Assembly: GCA_016192135.1 (NCBI GenBank)
Contig: JACPUR010000001.1
Location: forward strand, 1 to 64,000
Length of the DNA stretch: 64,000 nt
Direction: 5' to 3'
Origin: Candidatus Tectomicrobia bacterium
GTDB lineage: Bacteria; UBA8248
This document shows, in pieces, positions 17,567 through 25,645 of this stretch. The notes below the pieces were generated by a model that worked only from the letters and a program-made list of their open reading frames with translations, was not told the origin of the DNA and searched no databases. Position 1 is the first letter of the stretch. Every line of letters starts with the position of its first letter. Both the position numbers and the translations under genes were made by a program.

Positions 17567-18439
17567 ATGAGTCCCGCCCTGCTCCCCAAATTCCCGCACT
17601 CCATTTCCCTCCTCACCTGGGGCTATGACGAAGAGGCGCTCATTGACGAGTTCATGGAGCGGGCGCTCCGCATGCTCGAATCCGTCGCCGATGAGTTCGA
17701 GATCATCTACGTCAACGACGGAAGCACGGACCGGAGCGCGGAAATCCTCCGCAGATGGGAGGCCCGCGAGCCGAGGCTCAGGGTGATCACGAATGAAAGG
17801 AACCTGAACGTCGGCTGGAACACGCGGATTGCCGTTGCGGCGGCGCGGAAAGACTATCTTCTCTGGCAGATGGTGGATTGGTGCTACGATATTTCTTCTT
17901 TGCGGGACCACCTCGAATTGCTGAATTCGGTTGACGTTGTACAGGGCGTGCGGATAGGCCCCTCCATGTGGATTTACCGCGTCCCGATCCTGGGAGCGAT
18001 CATCTGGGGCGTCCGCCGATCGGACAATCTTTACAAGGGCTTCATATCACTCATGAACTACGCTCTCTTACGGATCCTTTTCCGGGTCCCATTCCACGAC
18101 TTCCAAAACGTGACGATTTACCCTCGCGGGCTTGCGCAGTCGCTTCATCTTGAAAGCACCACCTCATTCATTAATCCCGAGATGCTCTTGAAGGCATACT
18201 GGAGCGGTGCCAGCTTCGTCGAGGTACCCGTTGAGTTCATCCCGAGAGATAAAGGAACAGCCAAGGGATCCAAGCTAGGCTCGATCTTCAGATCTGTGCG
18301 CGAGATATTGGGATACTGGTGGAGATGGACCGTCCGCGGAGAAATCAGAGACCGGAACAGGGGGAAAATCGTCAGACTGAGTCAGATTCTCAAGGAACTC
18401 AGGAAGAAGGAAGTTGCCATCAGGGAATGGGCCCGATAG
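17567..18439 (+). CDS. Family 2 glycosyltransferase (dolichol-phosphate-mannose-synthase-like)
   Basis: This is a 290-residue GT-A enzyme. The nucleotide-sugar site is visible as FEIIYVNDGSTDRSAEILRRW, with later conserved blocks LRVITNERNLNVGWNTR and VEVPVEFIPRDKGTAKGSKL. The last of these is typical of polyprenyl-phosphate glycosyltransferases. The expected DxD is replaced by LLWQMVDWCYD. I take the ATG at 17567, which has AGGAG five bases ahead. An in-frame start at 17432 would overlap the preceding gene and add unrelated sequence. It probably loads a sugar on a lipid carrier together with the flippase-like protein before it. Confidence 0.8.
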   Translation: MSPALLPKFPHSISLLTWGYDEEALIDEFMERALRMLESVADEFEIIYVNDGSTDRSAEILRRWEAREPRLRVITNERNLNVGWNTRIAVAAARKDYLLWQMVDWCYDISSLRDHLELLNSVDVVQGVRIGPSMWIYRVPILGAIIWGVRRSDNLYKGFISLMNYALLRILFRVPFHDFQNVTIYPRGLAQSLHLESTTSFINPEMLLKAYWSGASFVEVPVEFIPRDKGTAKGSKLGSIFRSVREILGYWWRWTVRGEIRDRNRGKIVRLSQILKELRKKEVAIREWAR

Positions 18440-18480
18440 CCACGGGCCTCCTCCGCCATCTTTTACGCGAGAGCGGCTGA

Positions 18481-19992
18481 TCAGGGTTTGTTGTATGCGG
18501 TGCGCTCGCTTTCAAACCTGTCAGCGGTCATGTCCACGGGCGGGGGAAAGAGCAATCCCTTCATCGCGGCGAAGTACTGGTCCACCTTGTCCCATCTGAA
18601 GTTGCTCAGTTCCCTGAGGATGACCCGCTTGCGGAACATGGCCTTCCGCATCCCGATTTTCTGGAGGCGAATCAGGTCCTTGTACGTCCTTCCCGCGGGA
18701 ACGTATGCGGCCTTTCCCCCCGTATACGTGGGGTAAGAAGTGTATTCATTGAAGTCCATGTTTGTTAATTCCCCTCTCGCCTTAAGCACATCCCACAGCT
18801 CGGAACCGGGATAAGGAACGAAGAGGTTCAGCTTGATGTGATCCAGATCCAGCGACAGCGCGAAATTGATGGTGTCCCATGTGTCCCGCTCCGTCTCCCC
18901 CGGAAGGCCGATGATGAAGAGCCCTTCCGTCTGGATGCCGGCCTTCCGCGTCCAATCCACGGCTCTTCGGACCTGCTCGATCGTGAATCCCTTCTTGATG
19001 GAATCCAGCATCTTCTGGTTCCCGCACTCGATCCCATAATCTATCCGCGCGCACCCCGCCTGCTTCATCTTGACCAGCAGCGGGTAGGTGACGCTGCTAA
19101 CCCGGGTTTCGCACATCCACCGGGTCGGCAAGCCGCGTGCTATCAGCTCGTCGCAGAACTGAATTCCGAGACGCTCCGAGATGGGGAAGGTCAGGTCCAT
19201 ATAATAAAAGGTTTCGACGCCCCATTTGCGGTGAAAGTACTCCATTTCGTCAACGGTACTCTTGGGAGTCCGCATCCGGTACTTGTTGCCGATTGTGTTG
19301 ATCGGCGAGCAGAATGTGCACCGGTGAGGGCACCCGCGCGTAGCCAGGATCCCGAGGGCTTGCACTCCCTCGTCGTGTATCCGCTTCTTGGAACCCGGCG
19401 CCTGGAGCCGGATGTCCGGCCGGAATTGATCGACCGGAAAAAGGTCCCAGGCGGGGTACGGCATTTCATCCAGGGACATCTTGTCGATCCAGGGCCTGTC
19501 AGGGTTATGGATGATCTGTCCGAACACGTTCCGGTAGGAAATTCCCTTGACATTCGACGTGCCCCGGCCGTCCCGGAGGGATTCCACCAGCTCCAGCATG
19601 GTGAACTCGCCTTCGTGATGGACCATGTAATCCGCCAAGCCGTTCGACAGATAATGATCGGCGAAAGCGGAAGCATGAATATTGCCCAGCACGATCTTAA
19701 GCCCGGGCAAGCGCTCTTTCAGCAGGGGAGCGAGCCGGTCATACAAGGGGGCGGCCGGAGTGAGGAGGGAGACTCCCAGGACATCGGGGGCCTCGGCCAC
19801 AATCCGGTCGCGCATCTCCTCGACGGTGAGGCATTCTATGAAGGCGTCAAGGCCGACAACCTCGAAATCATTCTGCCGAAGAACGGCCCCCACGTAGGCG
19901 AGCCCGATGGAGGGGATTGGGGTATAGAACTTCTTCAGGGTCCCGAACTGCTTGTCGAAATGGACAGAGGGATTGAGCAGAAGAATTTTCAT
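18481..19992 (-). CDS. B12-binding-domain radical SAM protein
   Basis: This is a 503-residue protein with an N-terminal cobalamin-binding Rossmann domain (MKILLLNPSV to about residue 140). A radical SAM core follows, with the Cx3Cx2C cluster GCPHRCTFCSP at about residue 220 and SAM-site strands such as DYGIECGNQKMLDSI and EGLFIIGLPGET. The C-terminal ~90 residues are of the kind seen in BchE/P-methylase-like proteins. Such enzymes methylate unactivated carbons or rearrange skeletons. It is followed upstream in transcription order by a second member of the same family, so the pair may act in sequence. The product is not identifiable from sequence. Confidence 0.85.
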   Translation of the reverse strand: MKILLLNPSVHFDKQFGTLKKFYTPIPSIGLAYVGAVLRQNDFEVVGLDAFIECLTVEEMRDRIVAEAPDVLGVSLLTPAAPLYDRLAPLLKERLPGLKIVLGNIHASAFADHYLSNGLADYMVHHEGEFTMLELVESLRDGRGTSNVKGISYRNVFGQIIHNPDRPWIDKMSLDEMPYPAWDLFPVDQFRPDIRLQAPGSKKRIHDEGVQALGILATRGCPHRCTFCSPINTIGNKYRMRTPKSTVDEMEYFHRKWGVETFYYMDLTFPISERLGIQFCDELIARGLPTRWMCETRVSSVTYPLLVKMKQAGCARIDYGIECGNQKMLDSIKKGFTIEQVRRAVDWTRKAGIQTEGLFIIGLPGETERDTWDTINFALSLDLDHIKLNLFVPYPGSELWDVLKARGELTNMDFNEYTSYPTYTGGKAAYVPAGRTYKDLIRLQKIGMRKAMFRKRVILRELSNFRWDKVDQYFAAMKGLLFPPPVDMTADRFESERTAYNKP

Positions 19993-20190
19993 CGTTCGCG
20001 CCCTTCCATTCTTGCCGATCTTTTGAAGGACCTATTTCGCAACTCACATGCAATCATCGCAGGCTTGGGAACAGCGACGTCCCACTTGCTTGCGATGAGG
20101 TAATCTCTCTCCCAAGACCAATTTCCGCTTCGGCTGGTCGCGTTACGCGGAACAGATTTCTTGAATTTGGAATTCATTCTCATCCCGAAC

Positions 20191-21837
20191 TCACTTGCGA
20201 CTCCCAGGCTTAGAAATCCTGGAAGTCGGCGAATCGATCTGCAATAAATCCAATGAAACCTGGTATCCATCCTCCGTTTCGGACTCCGCGAGTGCCTTAA
20301 AGCCTTGTCCCAGTTCATTGGGCGGAATCTGAGTGGCCGAAGAGGGCATCGGGCGAAAATCAAGAAGTTGCCTGATGATACCACGAATGAACCATCGCAA
20401 CCAATCTGGGCTTGCATCCATTACAACAAGGCACGTAGATAAGATAGGCCTGAGAATCTTGGCAAGCCGTGAGCGCTTCAGACCGACCAGCTTATACGCG
20501 AAGGTTTCTGCAATGACCCGGTTCCTAAGTTTGACCAACTTCTGATCGTCAATATTGGTTAGGTTGATGAAAGGTCGATTCGTGAAGTCAATATGGGCAA
20601 GAGTACCAAAATAGGAAGACCAATCCTTCACTTTTTCGGAGGCGTATTCATGAAACATCTTCGAATTCGGGAAAAGCGTGGTGAACGTGGGCAAGTATAC
20701 CAAATCCATCTTCTTGCAAAACTCGACAGTCTCTCGGATGGTTTCCTCGGTTTCTCCAGGATGGGCAAACATGAAATTCGCGATGAAATTCATCCCTACT
20801 TTTCGCGCGCTGTTGAGCCCAAGTATCACTTTCTCTTTCTTGGCATTCTTGTGCATCAGGTCCATCATTTTTTGACTGCCCGTTTCGACCCCAAAGAGGA
20901 CATAGCGGCAACCGGCTGTGCGCATGGCATGCAGCTTTTCTTCTGTCGCCCAGTCCGCGCGCCCAGATGTTGACCACGTAATGCCAAGAGGCCGGATGGC
21001 ATCGCACACCTCGAACAGGCGCGATTTGTGAGTGATAAATTCCTCGTCCGCAAAGTGGAAGTCGGAGATGCCGTAATTGCGCCGCAGGAAATCGATTTCC
21101 TTTACAATGTTGGCCGGAGAGCGGAAGCGTTGCGCCGCGTTGTTCCGCTCGTCCACTATGCTTCCATGCAATTGCTTCAGAAAATCATTGTCGTTCAGCA
21201 CAGAGTTGATGCAGAATGAGCATCTAAAAGGACACCCCCGAGATGTCATCATATGGATCGAGCGGGAACCCTCGCCGTTATACGACCGCTTGCATATGTA
21301 CTCGATATCGAAATGATGGAATGCTGGAAAGGGGAGTTCATCTAAGTCTACCTGGACCGGGCCTTTGGGGTTTTTAACGAAATTTCCGTTCTTCTTATAT
21401 ACAAATGTAGGCACATGCTCAAAGGGAGCACCAGCCTCGATCGAGGCGAGCATGTCTGGAAGAACGGCTTCGCACTCCCCAATCGCAACGGCGGAGGCGC
21501 CGGTGTAATCCAGTGCGATTTCGGGAATGTCGCTGACGCCTACACCTCCAATCACCACGGTTGTCCGGGGAGAGAGTTCTCGCACGAGACGCGCGACCTC
21601 ACGCATCCCCTGGACTTGCATGGCGAAACCTCCCATGAAGCATAAATCATATTCATCCTTCCGCAGCTCTTTCTCTAAAATCCTCATCGGCAGTCTCAGA
21701 TTATGCATATCAACTACTTTGACCCGATGGCCCTGCTTTTCCGTGATCGAGATAACGTAGCCCAAACCAAGAGGCATGAAGACAATCTCTCTCTTGCCTG
21801 GGTACGGCGGGTTGACAACCAGGATATTTAGCGCCAT
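20191..21837 (-). CDS. Second B12-binding-domain radical SAM protein
   Basis: This is a 548-residue protein of the same family. The cobalamin domain starts ALNILVVNPPYPG and includes VVIGGVGVSDIP. The radical SAM Cx3Cx2C motif is RGCPFRCSFCIN, followed by FHFADEEFITHK, YVLFGVETGSQKMMDLMHK and MFAHPGETEETI. I start it at the ATG at 21837, preceded by AGGAG, instead of the upstream frame opening at 21999 that adds 54 unrelated residues. It is more AT-rich than its neighbours. It shares only the family fold with the paralogue at 18481-19992, so the two are not a recent duplication. Confidence 0.85.
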   Translation of the reverse strand: MALNILVVNPPYPGKREIVFMPLGLGYVISITEKQGHRVKVVDMHNLRLPMRILEKELRKDEYDLCFMGGFAMQVQGMREVARLVRELSPRTTVVIGGVGVSDIPEIALDYTGASAVAIGECEAVLPDMLASIEAGAPFEHVPTFVYKKNGNFVKNPKGPVQVDLDELPFPAFHHFDIEYICKRSYNGEGSRSIHMMTSRGCPFRCSFCINSVLNDNDFLKQLHGSIVDERNNAAQRFRSPANIVKEIDFLRRNYGISDFHFADEEFITHKSRLFEVCDAIRPLGITWSTSGRADWATEEKLHAMRTAGCRYVLFGVETGSQKMMDLMHKNAKKEKVILGLNSARKVGMNFIANFMFAHPGETEETIRETVEFCKKMDLVYLPTFTTLFPNSKMFHEYASEKVKDWSSYFGTLAHIDFTNRPFINLTNIDDQKLVKLRNRVIAETFAYKLVGLKRSRLAKILRPILSTCLVVMDASPDWLRWFIRGIIRQLLDFRPMPSSATQIPPNELGQGFKALAESETEDGYQVSLDLLQIDSPTSRISKPGSRK

Positions 21838-22132
21838 TTCCTGAACTCCTTGCTCCAGTTTCGTTTCAGAGGAAACCTCCAGGAGATTTGACCTTCGTGA
21901 GAACAGCTCAACTATATCCAACCCTCCTGGATAATACACACTCCTAAATTCGCGAAGGCGAACCGAGTCGCTTAACTCATTCCATTTCAATGGGTTCAAT
22001 GCCCACTGCCAAATAGCACGGCATCAGGGAAAGCGCAGGCCTTGAGGCCATAAGCGGTCCACCAGACCTGCCGGAACAACGCGACCAGATGGGCCCGCCA
22101 TATTTCATGGGAACTTCTATTCATGGGGACTT

Positions 22133-23167
22133 CTAATGGTACACAGTTTTCCCCGGCTCGAGCTCGATGGGGATCGTTCGCATCCAGAGCTGATCCTCCC
22201 ACCACTTCCGGTTTTCCTTGTACCAGGTGATGGCACGCTCCAGTCCCTGCGCCAGGCTTATCCGGGGCTCCCAGCCGAGGAGCCGCTTGGCCTGCTCGTT
22301 GTTCGCGGTGTGCCGCTCGACCTGGCCAGGGCGGTCGGCGGTGAGTTCGATGTGCGCGCGGGGCACGTCCATGGCGTCCGCGATCATCTCGGCCAGGCGG
22401 ACGATGGACGTGCTGGTGCCCGTTCCAAGGTTTATGGCCTTGCCCGCCACCTTTTCGATGGGGCAGTGCAGGAGGCTCTCCAGCGCCCGGCAGGCGTCCT
22501 CCACGTACATCCAGTCCCGCGAAGCCTCGCCACTCCCGTGGACTCTGAGCGGCTCCCCCAGGAGGCATCCGGTGACGAACCGCGGAATCGCCTTCTCCAG
22601 ATGCTGGTAGGGGCCGTAATTGTTGAAGGGGCGGACGATGACGACGGGAAGGTTGTAGGTGCACCAGTAGGAGTACACCAGCCGGTCGGCGCCCACCTTG
22701 GCCGCCGCGTAGGGGCTCCGCGCCAGGAGCGGATGGTCTTCGGCCATCTTCGGCTGGACAGCACTGCCGTACACCTCGGAGCTGGAGATGTGAATGAAGC
22801 GTTCGATCCGGTCCCGGTGGGCCAGGACGGCGCTGGCGAGGACCTGCGTCCCCATGACGTCCGTCTCGAAAAAGAGGGAGTTGTCGAAAATGGAGCGGGT
22901 GACGTGGGTCTCGGCCGCGAAGTGGACGACGGTCTCAACCCGGGAGACGAGCGCGGAGACAATGGCGCCGTTGCGGATGTTTCCATAGTGGAAGTGAAGC
23001 CTTCCCCCTTTCCCCGAGTTCTCGGCGAGGGGAAGGTTCTTGATGCTGCCAGCGTAGGTGAGGCAATCGAGGACGTGGATTTCGCAATCCTTGTAGCGAT
23101 CGAGCATGTGGCGGACGAAGTTTGAGCCGATGAAACCCGCGCCGCCTGTCACGAGAATCTTGCGCAT
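22133..23167 (-). CDS. NAD-dependent nucleotide-sugar 4,6-dehydratase-like SDR
   Basis: This is a 344-residue extended SDR with TGGAGFIGSNFVRHML, VVHFAAETHVTRSI, the SPYAAAK helix and RPFNNYGPYQHLEKAIPRFV. Those blocks align with dTDP-glucose 4,6-dehydratase (RmlB). The usual Thr-Asp-Glu dehydration triad is Ser-Ser-Glu here (HISSSEVYG), nearer to the arrangement in GDP-mannose 4,6-dehydratases. The substrate nucleotide is therefore open. It lies 50 bp downstream of a DegT aminotransferase, the classic partner that turns the 4-keto product into an amino-deoxy sugar. Confidence 0.75.
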   Translation of the reverse strand: MRKILVTGGAGFIGSNFVRHMLDRYKDCEIHVLDCLTYAGSIKNLPLAENSGKGGRLHFHYGNIRNGAIVSALVSRVETVVHFAAETHVTRSIFDNSLFFETDVMGTQVLASAVLAHRDRIERFIHISSSEVYGSAVQPKMAEDHPLLARSPYAAAKVGADRLVYSYWCTYNLPVVIVRPFNNYGPYQHLEKAIPRFVTGCLLGEPLRVHGSGEASRDWMYVEDACRALESLLHCPIEKVAGKAINLGTGTSTSIVRLAEMIADAMDVPRAHIELTADRPGQVERHTANNEQAKRLLGWEPRISLAQGLERAITWYKENRKWWEDQLWMRTIPIELEPGKTVYH

Positions 23168-23217
23168 GTACGGCTTTTCCCCTTCTGGAGGAGGAGATTC
23201 AGGCTATACGGAATCCT

Positions 23218-24405
23218 TCACTCATAGCCCCCGTCTGCCGCTTGTCGCACGGCTGCGATCACGTCCTCGACATCCTGGTCGGTCATCGCCGGAAAGAGCG
23301 GTATAGAAAATACATTGTCTCCCACCCGTTCGGCAATGGGAAAATCTCGCGGGCGAAACCCGTACGCCCGGCGGTAGTAGGGGTGCAGGTGCACGGCCCG
23401 GAAGTGGACGCCAACGCCGACCTTGGCGTTCTGGACCCGCTCCATCATCTCGTCCCGGGTGAAGCCCAGCTTCTCGGGATCCACCAAGAGGACATAGAGG
23501 TGATGGGGGTGCGACCAGCCGGCGGGCACCTCATGGGAGAGTGGGCGAAGGCCGGGGAGGCCCGCGAATGCCGCGTCGTAGCGGGCGGTAATCTCCGCCC
23601 GCCGCGCGTTGAATTCGGCCAGCCTGGCCAACTGCTGAAGCCCGAGGGCGGCCTGCAGGTCCATCATGTTGTATTTGAAGCCGGGCTCGATAATGTCCCA
23701 GTGATGGTAGCCGGATTCCCCATAGCGCTTCCAGGCGTCGGCGCTCAGGCCGTGGAGCCGAAGGACCCGGGCCCGCGTGGCCATCTCGTCATCCTCTAGG
23801 ACGAGCATGCCCCCTTCGCCCGTCGTCATGTTCTTGGTCGCGTAGAAGCTAAAAGAGGTGAGGTTCCCGCGCGCCCCAATGGGGCGACTGGCGTAGACGG
23901 ATCCGGCGGCGTGCGCCGCGTCCTCGATGAGGACGAGCCGGTGCAAGCGGCACAGATCCTCGAACTCCTCCATGAGGCATGGCATGCCGGCGAAGTGGAC
24001 GACTATCACGGCGCGCGTCGCGGGGGTGATGCGCGTTTCCACGTCGGCCGGATCGAGGTTGAAGGTGCGCTCGCTCACCTCGGCGAAAGCGGGGCGCGCC
24101 CCCGTGTGGACGATGACATTCACGGTGGATGCAAAGGTGATTGGGCTCGTAATCACCTCGTCTCCGGGCCCTATGCCGTGGAGGAGGAGGGAGAGATGGA
24201 GGCCCGCCGTGCACGAGTTGAGGCCGACGGCGTGCTTCGCCCCGACACTCTCGGCGAATCGCGCCTCGAACTCGCCCACCTTGGGGCCGGTCGAGAGCCA
24301 GCCCGAGCGCAGGGACTCGACGACGACGCGCTCCTCCGCAAGGCTCATCGAGGGACGCGCAAAGGGAAGGAACGTCTCGCGGACGGCTTGAATCGCACGG
24401 CTCAT
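23218..24405 (-). CDS. DegT/DnrJ/EryC1-type sugar aminotransferase
   Basis: This 395-residue PLP enzyme is of the sugar-nucleotide aminotransferase type. It contains RSGWLSTGPKVGEFEARFAE, the substrate loop EVITSPITFASTVN, the Asp of VLIEDAAHAAGSVY and the PLP Lys in SFYATKNMTTGEGGM. The C-terminal GVGVHFRAVHLHPYYR is usual in UDP-4-keto or dTDP-4-keto sugar aminotransferases. It should transaminate the keto sugar made by the adjacent dehydratase. WbqC lies 9 bp upstream, and together the three look like a small amino-sugar module. Confidence 0.88.
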   Translation of the reverse strand: MSRAIQAVRETFLPFARPSMSLAEERVVVESLRSGWLSTGPKVGEFEARFAESVGAKHAVGLNSCTAGLHLSLLLHGIGPGDEVITSPITFASTVNVIVHTGARPAFAEVSERTFNLDPADVETRITPATRAVIVVHFAGMPCLMEEFEDLCRLHRLVLIEDAAHAAGSVYASRPIGARGNLTSFSFYATKNMTTGEGGMLVLEDDEMATRARVLRLHGLSADAWKRYGESGYHHWDIIEPGFKYNMMDLQAALGLQQLARLAEFNARRAEITARYDAAFAGLPGLRPLSHEVPAGWSHPHHLYVLLVDPEKLGFTRDEMMERVQNAKVGVGVHFRAVHLHPYYRRAYGFRPRDFPIAERVGDNVFSIPLFPAMTDQDVEDVIAAVRQAADGGYE

Positions 24406-24414
24406 GGAAGACGC

Positions 24415-25137
24415 TTACGCCTCACTGGAAGAGGGGAGGGGATGGACCCCCTGGCTCAAGATGATGGCCATGGAATCTTTGCCGTGGTTGAACAGCAGGT
24501 CGATCACCGACAGGTGTGAAACGAATCCCGGGTACTGCTGCGCATACACGGGGTGCTCATAGTCCTGGTATGCCAGTTGCACGCCCGCACGGGTGAAACG
24601 CTCCTCCTCGATGTAGTTGCGTCCCGAGGCACCCTCGTACAAAGAGGATGCGCCCACCGCCAGGCAGATCTCGACGAGCCGCTCCGTCGGGTTGAGATTC
24701 TCGGGAACCCTGAGCTCCGACGACAAGCACACCTTGCGCTCAAGCCCAAGCCAGCCTGCCGCGAGGTGCAGCAGCTCCAGGTTCAGGCCGAGGAGCGGTC
24801 CATGAGCGTGTAGAATTGCACGCTCGAGCTGAGGGTAGTGCAGATCGAATGCTTTCGTCATTCCGTAGTGCTGCCGGATGGCACCGAGATGCTTCTTCTT
24901 CCAGCGCCCGCCCTCGGAGATGCGCACCTCATTGTTCCGCTGACCGAACCGGCCCTTCGTCTGGACGGGCACGGTGAGCCACTCGGTGCCCTCCTTCGTG
25001 CGTATCCGGTTGCGGTTTCGCCAGCCGTGCTTGTCAAACTGGACATCGTCGTACACGACGAAAACGTCCGCTTGGTGGAGCTGCTCGAAGTATCCCACCC
25101 AGGGCAGGTATGAGGGCTGGAGGATAACTGCTCGCAT
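24415..25137 (-). CDS. WbqC family protein
   Basis: The 240-residue protein begins MRAVILQPSYLPWVGYFEQL and continues with DVFVVYDDVQFDKHGWRNRN. These are the signature blocks of the WbqC-like family found in O-antigen and N-acyl-amino-sugar clusters. Members are thought to assist attachment of an acyl or amino-acid group to an amino-sugar, but the reaction is not settled. Its place next to an aminotransferase and a 4,6-dehydratase supports a role on a 4-amino sugar. Confidence 0.85.
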   Translation of the reverse strand: MRAVILQPSYLPWVGYFEQLHQADVFVVYDDVQFDKHGWRNRNRIRTKEGTEWLTVPVQTKGRFGQRNNEVRISEGGRWKKKHLGAIRQHYGMTKAFDLHYPQLERAILHAHGPLLGLNLELLHLAAGWLGLERKVCLSSELRVPENLNPTERLVEICLAVGASSLYEGASGRNYIEEERFTRAGVQLAYQDYEHPVYAQQYPGFVSHLSVIDLLFNHGKDSMAIILSQGVHPLPSSSEA

Positions 25138-25252
25138 CGAATCCCCCGGAGAGCAACAGCTCGAACTTTATCTTATTGAGATATAGAGAATTACGAGGGC
25201 CTTCTAGCACAAGGGACTTGCTTATTGCAAACCGGCCGTGACACGCTGGCAC

Positions 25253-25633
25253 TCATGGTCGGAACAGAATCCGTGTGAAGAAACTCCGGTTCCTAGCCAC
25301 CATCCAGTAGGCTGTCTCCACCGCCCAGACGAAAGGAGGAAGTGAAAAGACGGCGGCGGTCCTTCGCCAGCCGATGATTCTCAGCGCGGCCAGCACTGCA
25401 CGGCCAGCGGAGAGAACGGAGCCATCCGGCTGGACGACCTGCACCGCCCGCCCGCACCGCTCGTAGAGCTGCGGCGTCATGGGGGGCGAGGGCACCCGCT
25501 GGTAGGGGAACGTCTCGATGCGGCCCTCGGGGTCCCGCGCACGGAGCCACTCCACCGAGCGGCGGCAGAAGCCACAGTCCCCATCCCATAGCAGCAGGGG
25601 TCTGTTTTGGGAGGAAGCGGGTGACGGCCTCAT
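25253..25633 (-). CDS. DCC-family thiol-disulfide oxidoreductase-like protein
   Basis: This is a small 126-residue protein with the family motif LLWDGDCGFCRRS, in which the Asp-Cys and Cys-x-x-Cys residues are intact. It ends in a hydrophobic segment (FSLPPFVWAVETAYWMVARN). DCC proteins are often encoded next to HTTM-type membrane proteins; here the nearest such protein is 8 kb away at 33777-35270. Its electron partner is unknown. It sits 12 bp downstream of the asparagine-synthase-like gene and is probably co-transcribed with it. Confidence 0.8.
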   Translation of the reverse strand: MRPSPASSQNRPLLLWDGDCGFCRRSVEWLRARDPEGRIETFPYQRVPSPPMTPQLYERCGRAVQVVQPDGSVLSAGRAVLAALRIIGWRRTAAVFSLPPFVWAVETAYWMVARNRSFFTRILFRP

Positions 25634-25645
25634 AGGGGCTCCCCC

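Noticed and set aside
21996-22130. Small minus-strand frame reading MNRSSHEIWRAHLVALFRQ to its stop at 21996
   Set aside because: It is forty-odd codons without a clear ribosome-binding site or similarity. It lies between the dehydratase and the radical SAM gene and could be chance.
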